Source: Xanthostigma xanthostigma (Eukaryota; Arthropoda; Insecta; Raphidioptera; Raphidiidae). Taken from it: DNA of 64,000 nucleotides. The translations under genes were made by a program, and so were the position numbers. This document shows, piece by piece, positions 43,501-54,640 of this stretch. The stretch spans positions 3,596,001 through 3,660,000 of the forward strand of contig OY754467.1 in NCBI GenBank assembly GCA_963575645.1. The letters are read 5' to 3'. Numbering within the stretch: the stretch's first letter is position 1; each line of letters begins with the position of its first letter. The notes beneath the pieces are model-generated. The model saw only the letters and a program-made list of their open reading frames with translations, was not told the origin of the DNA and did no database searches.

Positions 43501-43599
43501 CTTTTCTTTCAGAAATAGAAAAATAGTCGAAAACTAGGTAATGTTGGAAGCCTGTATAAAATAATAATGTCATATTCGGATTCAGCGCACTCGAAAACA

Positions 43600-44790
43600 T
43601 ATTTCTAGAGCTTAGGATATTTTAAGATTGTGAATTAAGTGGATATCCCTATATCTAAAATCTCGTAGCTAAAAAATTGGTAGTCTGTAAAGTCGGTTTA
43701 CGGACGTTAGTTTTACGTGATAACGTATTCCGTAATACATAACCTAAATTTATATAATAATTATAATAATTCGAATCTATGATATTGCATCTTTCGCTTC
43801 AAATTTAGGTAAATTTTATTAAGTAGAATAATAAAACAATATAAAAAGTACACTATTATTATATAAAAAACAACTATGGCATGTATCTCTTTTGCGCATG
43901 CGCCGATTTTCCCCAAAAAATTTACAAAAATTTCTAGTAAAAATAGATAGAGTAAAAACCGTTTTAAAAACTATATTATTATTATATAAAACATCATTAT
44001 AAGAGATATATTCTTTTACGCATGCGCCGATGTTCCCCAAAAACAATAGGTCACTTCATATTTGCATATCAAACATCCTTCCAAAATTTGGTTTCAATCC
44101 GCTTATCCTTGGTGTCGGAATGATAAGAAATGTCAAAAGTGACGTTTGCAACTGTCAAAGTATTATGTTCTAATAATAATTAGTTATTCCAATAGTTAAC
44201 TTAGAAGGCGTTGCATTTCACAAAATACTAATGTCAAAAAATTGAATTAAACATTAGAAATGCAGCCGTTTTCATGTTAAGACAAGACATACGTTATTTT
44301 CTAATTTCCATGTACGGCAAACAAAGACGACCGACCGCGACGCGCGCGCGCCATGCATTAGACAACATTGCATTTATACAGCTATTTTTCTATATAAATT
44401 TGTATAAAAAAACTGTTTAGGCAAATTCTGTTATACGAAATCTATGTAAAATGTTCTCCTCTTTCGTTTAAGACTGGTTTCAAACCGATCTGATTTAAAT
44501 TGAGCGAGAAATTAGCAAAAAGCATGCACAGGGTCAGGCGGAACGTTACGCGTTACGCGTTACGAACGTTAGGAACGTTACGTTACACTTTTTCGTGCAT
44601 GCAGTCGGTGTTTTATCAATTTATAAGATTGGTGATTCATCAATTTATAAGACGTTATCACGTCAAAATCTATTGGCTTTTAGGCTATGCGCCCAGGGAC
44701 ATTTTTTCTTAGTGACCTTTAAACTATAAAATAAAAATTTTCGATCATTTTAATCGAGAACCAAATCCCATAAGGTTTGTGCGGGGTCCT
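43600..44790 (+). repeat. Repeat family N, copy 2, split by family E (itself split by F)
   Basis: N runs to about 43676 (TATCCCTATATCTAAAATCT) and resumes at 44668 (TTGGCTTTTAGGCTATGCGC). Between lies family E copy 4 (43677-44667), whose middle contains two family F pieces (43815-44110). Three nested layers are visible. Confidence 0.6.
43677..44667. mobile_element. Repeat family E, copy 4 (expanded)
   Basis: Left TTGGTAGTCTGTAAAGTCGG, right GACGTTATCACGTCAAAA. The interior has an iterated ACGTTACGCGTTACG / GAACGTTAGGAACGTTACG segment at 44540-44585 and a GC-rich tract at 44325-44350. Confidence 0.6.
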
Positions 44791-44958
44791 ATGATACTGG
44801 AATCCAATGGAAATGCGTTTCTAAACTCACTTTAAGAAGAAAAATGTCCTGAAATATATCCTCAAAATGTTCTTAGTCCAATTTTGTTCCTTCAGCATTA
44901 AAATCAGTTTAGAGGAAATAAGGACTGTATTTTTGAAGAACAATCGAATTAACAAACA

Positions 44959-45555
44959 CTAGTGTGACCTGTGCGAATTATTCGCACTAAATAAGTATAA
45001 TAATTATCACTTTACAAAATTATTTTTTAAATATGATTGCAGGTATTCAATTCGTTTCTATAATTTTGCACACTGCTTATAACGTTCGTCTTTTTGTTGT
45101 ATTACAATATGAAGCTCAGATGACAGATCGAAGAAATATTTTACTAAAATTGTCATATAGAGGCGCAAGTAGCAAAAGCGTTGAGCTAAGCCGTCAGATG
45201 GCATCATGCAGCATTGCTGTGACGTTGTTCAGCGTTGCTCGCTGTTTCAAAATTAAAGCCGTCAGATGGCAGCATGCAGTATTGTGTCTGGTGTATTACA
45301 ATATGAAGGTCAGATGACAGATCGAAGTGTTGACGTTGTTTCAAAATTAAAGCCGTCAGATGGCAGACGTTGTTCAGCGTTGCTGTATTTTAATTAATTT
45401 ACAAAAACAAAAGCAATAATAAATTTTTTAGTTGTCGATGTCAGTAGAGCAAGCAATTATCTGTAAAATGATATATAATTTATGTGGAGAAATTGTGGGG
45501 TTTTTTCTAAAAAGGGAGGCAAACATCTTTAACCTTAGCGTATTAATATATATGA
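44959..45555 (-). mobile_element. Helitron family B, copy 6 (complete)
   Basis: 597 bp, minus strand TC at 45555, hairpin and CTAG at 44959. It sits inside a diverged tandem array with units like CTTYAGCAYAAAATCAGTT (44890, 45603, 45687). Confidence 0.8.
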
Positions 45556-46130
45556 TTCTTGAAGTATATGTTTAACTGTTTTCTACAGTCTGATTTAATT
45601 CTTTCAGCATAAAATCAGTTCAGCGGAAAGATGAAATGTTCCTGACTTTGTGAGGAGTGTTGAAGCAACTTTTTTCTAGTTTGATTCCATTCCTTCAACA
45701 CAAAATCAGTTCAGTGGTAGATATAGAAACGTGTTTCTGAAACACAGTATAAAGTTGTACGTGCTGAAGGAGGCCAGATAAAGCACGTGTCTCAACAACT
45801 GAAAAGTGCTGAAAGAATTATATCAAGTGAAAGACTTGTTGTCGTTGGTATTGTATAAAATATCTGTTGCACACCCGTTCGATTCTATATTGTCTGTCTG
45901 GTTAATATAGCCGGAAATTAACCTTTTGTTCTATCGTGCGTATATATATCGAAAATGTTAGTTTTGAACCTAACCCTTTGTTGCCGACACAAAAGTAGAC
46001 TACGACACAATTGAAACGCAACGTACCAAAATGAGTGTTTTATTCAAAATTAAATGATTTTTTAAGTAAAATTTATTTAGGGATTTTTTGTGAATTTCGC
46101 TAAGGGGCTAAACTCTGTAGTTATCATTAT
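45556..46130. other. Gene-free stretch with diverged about 90-bp repeats
   Basis: Besides the AAAATCAGTT array interrupted by Helitron B, nothing recognised. Confidence 0.4.
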
Positions 46131-46660
46131 ATTATGTTTATTAATTTAAAACAAATATTAACTCAACAGCAATTAATAAATATATATTATGCACAAGTCT
46201 ATTCAAGATTAAAATACACTATTTGCTTTTGGGGTATGTCTTCTCAAGCAAATAGTGTATTTATATGTCAAAAGAAAATTGTCAGATGTATTGCTGGTGT
46301 GTCTCAGCGAACGAGTTGCAGAGATTTATTTAAGAAATATCGAATACTTACCTACATTAGTTTCCATACTAATCTATGAATTATCTGTGTATGTTTATAA
46401 GAATCATAGTAGGTTCATCAAGAACCAGACATTCATAACATAAATACTAGATCAAAATCTGAACTCAGAGTTCCTTTTAACCGTTTCAATATTTCATTGA
46501 AATCCCCAAATAGTCTAGGTATACCTAACTGTCTTTAATAAACTTCCCCAAAACATTAAAAAATCCGATAAACTCTCTAAGTTTAAGAAATACTTAAAAG
46601 AATTCCTACTTACAACCGCATTTTATAAACTGGATGACTTTTTAAGTTATGAATGATGGA
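46131..46660 (+). pseudogene. LINE reverse transcriptase C-terminal fragment (Jockey/CR1-like)
   Basis: First frame: NIYYAQVYSRLKYTICFWG, VFICQKKIVRCIAG, QRTSCRDLFKKYRILT. A frameshift near 46370 leads to YELSVYVYKNHSRF, then IKKSDKLSKFKKYLKEFLLT and FYKLDDFLSYE. These are standard motifs of the thumb and tail of Jockey/CR1-type LINE reverse transcriptases. Catalytic motifs are absent. Confidence 0.7.
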
Positions 46661-47261
46661 GTTCTTGATGGACCTACTAAAAATGACGATTGTACCCATT
46701 CTTTGGCACCACAAATAAATAATAATTATTATTATGTTCAAACTGTCTTGAATTTACTTCTAAACACTGCGGAGCTCTTCTAGATATGTTATGAGTACCT
46801 GGAAGTATTTTCCGACAAAAAAAAAAACAATTGCAATAATATTATTGAAAACTTATTGTGACACTGTTTAATTAGGTAACTAGTTTTTAAATGTCGATTT
46901 TTAAAATTAAGTTTGTTATTCTGACATGTTAATTTAATAATTTCAAACGAATATTACTTAACAGGGGTGGCAGTAACAAAAAAAAAATGTCCTACAAAAC
47001 TTGCTTATTTTTTAAAGATCTTTTCAACAATACCACTTTCGACCTATCGTGCTATTTAGCATTCCGGAGTTCAGAACATTCCGGAGCAAACTAACAGGGA
47101 AGCCGACCTTTCCGGGGGGAAAAAAATATTACCATTCGATTCTTCATTAGGGCATTTATAATACAGATTTTTGACACAACTCTCTACGACTAACCGTTTT
47201 CGAAAAAAACGACCGATACGGGTGGTCTGACTCATCCTATATATAAAACAAAGTCCCTCCG
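46661..47261. other. Gene-free stretch
   Basis: Nothing recognised. Confidence 0.4.
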
Positions 47262-47470
47262 AGCTTATAATTTTTTAAGATTGTGAATTCAATTGATATC
47301 CCTATATCTAAAATCTAGCTAAACATATCTGTAGCTAAAAATATACTGGATTTTAGGCTATGCGCCCATGGACACTTTTTCTTAGTGGCCTTTAAACTAT
47401 AAAATAAAACCATTTTCGATCAATTTAACCGAGTACCAAATCCAATAAGGTTTGTGCGAGGTCCTTTCCT
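47262..47470 (+). repeat. Repeat family N, copy 3
   Basis: Unbroken across the site where copy 2 holds family E: TATCTGTAGCTAAAAATATA then GGATTTTAGGCTATGCGCCC. Confidence 0.55.
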
Positions 47471-47666
47471 AATGGCTATGGAATTCAAAATTGATGTTTT
47501 TTTTTAGATCTGCAATCTGTATCCATTTAATAATATAAAAGCAGATTTCGTTGCTCTAAATTATGTGTGACTCAATTTTTAATTGAAACTAAATCGCTAA
47601 AGTATAAATTTTATGTCATCACAGAACAAATAATTTAGGTTAACGAGTACTCGAATTAAGTATATA

Positions 47667-48411
47667 TGTTACGGTCTATACCCGAATTTTGTCAATGACC
47701 GAAATAAATGCGCTTAACTAGTTTTGACCAACGAATATTGCCCAAACCCGAAATCTTACATTTAAACGGGTATTGAGTGTTATAAAATGAGTTTTGCGCA
47801 TTTTCAGTTGGGCAAAACTAGTTCTATCTATTTCTGAACGGACAATACTAATGCTGCTTGTTTCATTCAATCAACGTCCGAACCCGAATAAAAGTAGGGT
47901 TATGTTCTTGTTTACTTATTGAATTGTTCTCCTGAATGTTATAATTAATATAATTGTGGGATATTCAGTGTAATAATTAAGTAAAAATGCAAGATGAATT
48001 TGAGTCTCAACTAGTTCGCCTATTGGAGGCTTTTGAAACATAATTTTATGACGAAACATAATTACCTTATTACATTAAGTGAGGTTAAGAAAGCAAATTT
48101 ATTGAAAGCTGAATTAAAACCTCTGTCTGCTAAACAATACAGAAAAATAAATCACTTTGATATAATAAGTACTTATCATTGATGTGAAAAAGTTAATTAA
48201 AAAACGCAAAAAAGATCCCGATGCTGTCCGTTCAAAAATGGTCAGAACTAGTTTTGTCCAATTGAAAATGCGCAAAACTAGTTTTACTCATTTTATAACA
48301 GTCAATACCCGTTTAAATGTAAGATTTCGGGTTTGGGCAATATTCGTTGGTCAAGACTAGTTTTGCGCATTTATTTCGGTCATTGACCGAGTTCGGGTAT
48401 AGACCGTAACA
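47667..48411. mobile_element. Long-TIR DNA transposon remnant, TGT...ACA ends
   Basis: TGTTACGGTCTATACCCGAA at the left is inverted at 48392-48411. Arms of about 190 nt repeat TTTTGACCAACGAATATTGC and related tracts. TATATA lies on both sides. TGT...ACA ends and a 4-bp-like duplication recall Ginger-type transposons. Confidence 0.65.
48048..48182 (+). pseudogene. Short ORF inside the long-TIR element
   Basis: MTKHNYLITLSEVKKANLLK and AKQYRKINHFDII. The spacing (aromatic, L..V/..K, then K.Y.K...FD.I) faintly recalls the N-terminal part of Ginger/KRBA2-like integrase proteins. Only 44 residues remain, so this is tentative. Confidence 0.3.
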
Positions 48412-48417
48412 TATATA

Positions 48418-48837
48418 TATTTTATATAATTTATAATGTGAAAGAGTGAATTCAATTTTAAATTGGTATAATTATTAAAGTTCAACAATTTGTCTGCAGC
48501 TTTCGATGCAGCGTAAAATGACGACGAGTGGTTTTGTAAAATCGAACGAGTGGTCGTTAGTAATAATGAACAATTATCACACTTTGCCGTTAGGCGCAGC
48601 ACCAATCTCTATAAGCAATAATAATTATGCTGTCACATAATATTAAATGTGGAAATTTGTTTTGTTAATTTATGTAAATTATTTGAAAGGGATAAAAAAA
48701 TAAATCACAGTTTGAAAATGTATAATTGGAATTTAATGGAAATACTTGATTTCATTAATACTATTTATGCGGTGCATATCATTAAAAATTTAAAAACGAT
48801 GTCATATAATAATTCCACCAATGTGACCGATACGAAG
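48418..48837. other. AT-rich gene-free stretch
   Basis: Nothing recognised. Confidence 0.4.
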
Positions 48838-48839
48838 TA

Positions 48840-49413
48840 GGGTAGGATGGGGGAATGGCGTTCATTTAAGGAAAACATGGTGTATTTTTTAAATTATTTA
48901 TTATAAATCAAAATTAAGAAGAGTAACAAAGTCTTTAATTATCGAGTAATCAACAATTTAGCAAACAAAAGCATATATATCTTTCACCTACTAGTAGTAG
49001 GAAAACATTATTAAAAAAACATGTTTGAGCGGCATTGCCCCTGACTTTGGGTAATAAAGAAGTGTACCCAATCCAATCCGGCTGTTTTGCTGCTTTGATC
49101 AAAATTGTTTTTGATAGTGTTGCGCTCAGCAAATTTATAAACAAGTTTACGCAAACCTGCAACACTGAGTCCATAGTATAGCGAGCCAAGCAACTTGTTC
49201 AGCACCTAATTAAAAATTAGATCAGCGCGGCCGCAAACGAAGAAACGCTCTTCACGATCGCATGACGCGAGCTGACTGTCCGTTTGCATCGCTGTCTATT
49301 AGAGGCCCCCTCCCCTCGCGCTTCACGCGACGTGACGTGTTGCTACGTTCCTTTTTGACAGAGTTACAGAGGTGAGCGCCATTACCCAGTGAGCGCCATT
49401 CCCCCTCCCCCCC
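48840..49413 (-). mobile_element. Pogo-like element with TA duplication
   Basis: GGGTAGGATGGGGGAATGGCG and the reverse complement of the right end (GGGGGGGAGGGGGAATGGCG) are TIRs, flanked by TA at 48838-48839 and 49414-49415. 574 bp. Contains an N-terminal transposase piece on the minus strand. Confidence 0.7.
49011..49205 (-). pseudogene. Pogo/Tigger-type transposase HTH fragment
   Basis: YYGLSVAGLRKLVYKFAERN, then NNFDQSSKTAGLDWVHFFI, follows the pattern Y.L....R.LAY..AE.N....F....K.AG.DW...F seen in the HTH (CENP-B-like) part of pogo/jerky transposases from insects. Catalytic domain absent. Confidence 0.55.
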
Positions 49414-49499
49414 TACTAGTGGGCTTCCCTGCTTTGCCGCAAAAAGGAAGTGATATATTTTCTAATATCGGAAGCTTAAATTAAGAAAATCATTTTTTT

Positions 49500-49915
49500 G
49501 AACTCTAATTTTTTAAGTCATGCGCCATGATGCCTAAGGGCATCATGAAGCGCAGGGCAAGGCTATGACACCTTCAGCCAGGGTGGTGTATACTATTTTT
49601 CTTCATGCCTCGGTCGTGAGCACGCTTATTAAATACATTAATTAATTAAAATATAAAAACACAGATAAATTCCAAACAAGCTTTGAATTTATACGTAAAA
49701 ACACGAATGACAGCTGTTCGCGACTATTAGTTGAAATGTAATAGGGCTGCTATGGAAACGACATCTAAACAACAGTTGATTGGTTGATTTTGCTTTACGA
49801 TCGCCCGAACGCACGAATTTTCCGCATTTGGGCGTTTAATCCCACCAAGGAATAAATATTAAACATTCTGCCTTAAAATTGGCGCCGAAAGTAGGCACTT
49901 TCGATCGAGGTATGA
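49500..49915 (+). repeat. Repeat family I, copy 2 (empty site for element T)
   Basis: Starts with a strong hairpin (49521-49554, TGCGCCATGATGCC / GGGCATCATGAAGCGCA) and continues with the family I blocks without the element T insert. Confidence 0.55.
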
Positions 49916-50259
49916 ATAAAAAGAATATGAAATATCGAAGAAAAAACATCGATATTCACCGACTTGTCGAAAAATACCATCGACGTTATCATCGAAAATA
50001 GAAAGTAGAGAATCGACTTTTTCAAACATTGATGTATCGTGTGCATAAAAATAAACTTTAATCTGTATATCGCGTTTGGCTCAATTCGCACGGCGCGGCG
50101 TGGGGTCTCAAAGTCTGTTTCCCGCAGTGGATTGCATTTCCTAGAGATATATATATTCGACATATCCGATCGGCCGAACCCTGTTTCACGATGCGTTAAT
50201 AGTTTTTGCGATGGGATCCTGCACCGCTCTTATCTGTATCTATCCTATAATCAGTATAA
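49916..50259. other. Gene-free stretch
   Basis: Nothing recognised. Confidence 0.4.
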
Positions 50260-50980
50260 TCTATACTAATATATAAAGCTGAAGAGATTGTTTGTTTGTT
50301 TGTTTGAACGCGCTAATCTCAAGAACTACTGGTTCGAATTGAAGAATTTTTTTGTTGGATAATTTATTTATCGTGGAAGGCTATAGGCTATATAATATCA
50401 CGCTACGACTAATAGGAGCGGAGCATCAATGAAATATGTTACAAAATATATTATTATTATAATTTTTTGCAATCTATACTAATATATAAATCTGAAGAGT
50501 TTGTTTGTTTGGTTGAACGCGCTAATCTCAGGAACTACTGATTCGAATTGAAGTATTTTCTTTGTTGGATAGTCCATTTATTGAGGAAGGCTATAGGCTA
50601 TATAATATCACGCTACGACCAATAGGAGCGGAGTATCAATGAAAAATGTTACAAAATATATATTATTATTATATTTTTATGCAATCTATTACTGACATAT
50701 AAATCTGAAGAGTTTGTTCGTTTGTTTGTTTGGTTGAACGCGCTAATCTCAGGAACTACTGGTTCGAATTGAAAAAAAAAATTCTTGTTGGATAGTCCAT
50801 TTATCGAGGAAGGCTATAGTCTATATAATATCACGCTACGACCAATAGGAGCGGAGCATCAATGAAAAATGTTGCAAAATGTAACTCAAAATTTGTCCGT
50901 CCGACAAAAACTTTTGAACGGTAACTCCGATCACCATGAAATTTGGACACACCATTCATCTCGGTAAACCAAGATGAACG
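50260..50980 (+). mobile_element. Tandem Helitron family A 5' ends (three units)
   Basis: TC starts at 50260, 50473 and 50695, each followed by about 213-222 bp of the family A 5' region (GTTTGAACGCGCTAATCTCA, GGCTATATAATATCACGCTA, AATAGGAGCGGAG). Only the third unit goes on into the interior (CCGACAAAAACTTTTGAACG) and none reaches the 3' hairpin. Confidence 0.75.
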
Positions 50981-51822
50981 TGCGTTTTGAAAAAAATCAA
51001 TCATCGATTACATTCGGAGAAAAATTGTTTACAACTTAATTTTAAAGCGTAAAAGCTTAGTGGTTGTCAATTATGCGCGCTTTGTGTTTGTGGTCCTTGC
51101 CATGTATAAGTTATGTTCTGACCACAAATATATGTATGCGCGCTGTTGTTTCGTGATGGTCGCTCGCTTGTTTTTTTGCAGTTCACTGCCAGTCCCGAGG
51201 CTTGCGTCAAGAAGCACACCTTCAAAAAGTTATGCATGGCACACTTCGACTTCTTCGCATTTTTTTTGAAATAAAATAAAAATTAAAAAAATAGAGTTTA
51301 TGCTTAAGATCACGAGTTAGTAGTGCAACTCTCTCACTCACTCGCCGGGGTATTTTCATACGCTCTCTCGTTCACATTTATTTATTGGAGGTGAGAAAAC
51401 GCCTTTATATTTCGAATTGGCTTCAAAAATGTAATATAGGTACTGTTATCGTGGTTTAAACTCCGATAAAGACATAACGTTAGTGCAGGCAAGATTTGAG
51501 ATCTAAAATTCCTCAATAAATAAATAAAATTCTCAATAAAAGGTATTTACGAGGTATTAAACTGTTGACATTGATGCATGTGTTTGGTAAGTAATGAGTC
51601 CTTTTGCATGTATTCAACGTTGCAGACATTTGCTATATCACAGTTTCCATTGGATTCTGATACAACGTGAAGTTGATATTCATCACACATTATACAAGAT
51701 CGAACTTTGAAAACGAACCGATTAACCAAAGCGCTCAAACATTAAAACTGTGAACGTAATCTTTCCTTTTTAAACGGTTTTATTTAGCTTGACTCCGTAC
51801 AGGGCCGGGGGATAATGTTTGT
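50981..51822. other. Gene-free stretch
   Basis: Small open frames without recognisable domains; nothing else. Confidence 0.35.
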
Positions 51823-51885
51823 ACAGTGGGTAGTACTACCCACTCGGTAAATTCCGAGTGGGTAATTTACCCACTCGGAATTCTG
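51823..51885. repeat. Nested hairpins of CCCACTCGG
   Basis: ACCCACTCGG and CCGAGTGGGT alternate four times (51838-51883), able to form alternative stem-loops, directly before the 16-bp array. Confidence 0.7.
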
Positions 51886-51900
51886 AAGTACCTTACGATT

Positions 51901-52924
51901 ATGACGCCTGATGAATATGACGTCTCACGAATATGACGTCTGAAGAATATGACGATTCACTAATATGACGTCTGATGAATATGACGATTCACTAATATGA
52001 CGTCTGATGAATATGACGTCTCACGAATATGACGTCTGATGAATATGACGTCTCACGAATATGACGTCTGATGAATATGACGTCTGATGAATATGACGAT
52101 TCACTAATATGACGTCTGATGAATATGTCGATTCACTAATATGACGTCTGATGAATATGACGATTCACTCATATGACGTCTGATGAATATGACGTCTGAT
52201 GAATATGACGATTCACTAATATGACGTCTGATGAATATGACGACTGATGAATATGACGTCTGATGAATAGGACGATTCACTAATATGACGTCTGATGAAT
52301 ATGACGTCTCACGAATATGACGTCTGAAGAATATGACGATTCACTAATAAGACGTCTGATGAATATGACGTCTGATGAATATGACGATTCACTAATATGA
52401 CGTCTGATGAATATGACGTCTCACGAATATGACGTCTGATGAATATGACGTCTCACGAATATGACGTCTAATGAATATGACGTCTGATGAATATGACCTC
52501 TGATGAATATGACGATTCACTAATATGACGTCTGATGAATATGACGATTCACTAATATGACGTCTGATGAATATGACGTCTGATGAATATGACGATTCAC
52601 TAATATGACGTCTGATGAATATGACGATTCACTAATATGACGTCTGATGAATATGACGATTCACTAATATGACGTCTGATGAATATGACGATTCACTAAT
52701 ATGACGTCTGATGAATATGACGACTGATGAATATGACGTCTGATGAATAGGACGATTCACTAATATGACGTCTGATGAATATGACGTCTCACGAATATGA
52801 CGTCTGATGAATATGACGATTCACTAATATGACGTTTGATGAATATGACGTCTCACGAATATGACGTCTGATGAATATGACGATTCACTAATATGACGTC
52901 TGATGAATATGACGTCTCACGAAT
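51901..52924. repeat. Tandem array of exactly 64 x 16 bp
   Basis: Three main unit types: A ATGACGTCTGATGAAT, B ATGACGATTCACTAAT, C ATGACGTCTCACGAAT. All 64 units are exactly 16 bp with no indel (1024 bp). B and C units are never next to each other; each is flanked by A. A block of units 21-26 (with rare variants GACTG and AGGACG) is repeated at units 51-56. Confidence 0.9.
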
Positions 52925-52963
52925 GTCATATTCGTGAGACGTCATATTCATCAGACGTCATAT
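52891..52963. repeat. Perfect inverted repeat closing the 16-bp array
   Basis: The last A and C units are mirrored after a GTCAT spacer, giving 34-bp perfect arms. Confidence 0.85.
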
Positions 52964-52977
52964 ATATCAAATATATT

Positions 52978-53058
52978 CGCCAACCATGGGGCTCGAACCC
53001 ACGACGCTGATATTGACATTTGACAGTCGCATGCTCTACCGATTGAGCCACCTGGAGT
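52978..53058 (-). pseudogene. tRNA-Asp-like sequence next to the array
   Basis: Reverse complement: GGTGGCTCAATCGGTAGAGC, loop CTGTCAA (anticodon GTC), and GTGGGTTCGAGCCCCAT, whose T-stem pairs. About 9 extra nt lie between anticodon and T-arm and the acceptor does not pair, so it is a relic. Confidence 0.5.
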
Positions 53059-53124
53059 CGTGTTCTCACAACGCTAATATGAGTATATCTAGTTAGTGCA
53101 GTTCACATGAATAGAAGCTTATTT

Positions 53125-53324
53125 TTGAGATACATTTTGCGACATTTTTCATTAATGCTTCGCTCCTAATAGTCGTAGGCCGTAGCGTAATATTATATAG
53201 CCTTATAGCCTTCCTCGATAAATGGGGTATCCAACAAATTTTTTTTTTCAATTTGAACCAGTAGTTCCTGAGATTAGCGCGTTCAAACAAACAAACAAAC
53301 TCTTCAGCTTTATATATTAGTATC
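53125..53324 (-). mobile_element. Helitron family A, copy 6 (3' truncated)
   Basis: Contains the 5' half (CTTCAGCTTTATATATTAGT at the right, TCCTGAGATTAGCGCGTTC), lacks the hairpin end. Confidence 0.7.
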
Positions 53325-53752
53325 AATCGAAACATTAAGCGGCCATTAATAATTAAGCAGAAAGTAGGTTTATTTTGAGAAACCTGCATCCATTTACTAA
53401 AGCCGTTGCGGAAGGTATCACGATATCAGAGAGTGTGTATAGTTGAATATATAGGGTACATGTATAGTGGATGCTAGGAGCGCAGGAGGGAACAGGAGGA
53501 CGCCATGTCATTTAGCTAATGGTTTCCTGAATGCTAATTCAAAGTGCACGCGCGTTCCTCCTTGAGAGAGGAGGTGGCGATCCCATATAAACGATCAGTC
53601 AAGCGTCGGGACGTATCTACCTAAATGGACTCGGAAAAAGAGTAGGCGGAAAAGGCAAAGGAATAATATTCACATGTGAATGCTTTGTATGAATCAGAAA
53701 AGTCTTAGTTTACATACAATTTCTATTTACCCTATACACATTGATACAAAAA
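53325..53752. other. Gene-free stretch
   Basis: Nothing recognised. Confidence 0.35.
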
Positions 53753-54258
53753 AAGACGGACAAGCGCGAGTAGAACTCGCGCACCGAGGGCTCCGTACAA
53801 ACTTGTAGTTGTCCATCACGGAAATTGAATCTGGAAGATTATTCCCGCTTAGCCGTTGGAAAATCGACAATGGTCGCTGTCAGTTTTCCAATTAAGCGTG
53901 TAATTGCAATGAGTTCAGATGGACTACTGTACCTCGTGGCTATATCTGACAGTCTGGTTGTCGTACCGTGTTGTATGCGAGAGTTATCATGTGTAAACGC
54001 ACCGGTAGCGGACGCTTTGTATCAGAACTGTTACTGTGTACGTGCGTGGCATGTTGTTGTGGTTTAAAAACATTATCTTTTTCTGTGATGTAATTACAAG
54101 TTTACGAGTTTCGGATTTTTCCCGTTACTTGTGCTATAAGACATTGCTTCTTGCCAAATTTCATGATTTTATGTTTTGACAGACAGACGGACGGACAACA
54201 AAGTGATCCTATAAAGGTTTCTTTTTTCCTTTTGAGGTACGGAACCCTAACAAATAAA
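53753..54258 (+). repeat. Dispersed repeat J, copy 2
   Basis: GACGGACAAGCGCGAGT...ACTCGCGCACCGAGGG head and GACAGACGGACGGACAACAA...TTTTGAGGTACGGAACCCTA tail. An 80-residue open frame inside (53825-54067) has no known domain and lies across the repeat, so I do not call it. Confidence 0.6.
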
Positions 54259-54640
54259 AAAATATTAGTTACCTCAACTTTGGGGTGCAGAAAGTATTTG
54301 TCAAAAAATTTGAGAGAGACACTCGCGACTTAGAAGTGAAACTTTTCGGGTTTTAGCATTTCAGGATTAAGAAATGGTTATGTGAAATTTGTTACCACGT
54401 TACAGTACGCACTGCGCATGCGTGTAGAGTACGTATGACGCGTTAAAGTCGGAGAAGGGAAAGCGTGTGATCCAGGACAATTGGCCCTACCGCGAAAAAT
54501 TGAGCAAAGTCGATTCAGTGCGATCACAGACAGAATTTATGTTAAAAAAACACTTTTTGGACTTATATAAACTCGTAAAATTACTTAAATCTTAAAATCG
54601 AATTTTTGAACAACTTCCTCCAGTACACTTTGTATATATA
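54259..54640. other. Gene-free stretch
   Basis: Nothing recognised. Confidence 0.35.

Noticed and set aside
51901-52924. CRISPR array
   Set aside because: Units are contiguous 16-mers without unique spacers, in eukaryotic DNA.
53825-54067. 80-residue open frame with hydrophobic stretch
   Set aside because: Lies across dispersed repeat J and shows no conserved domain.
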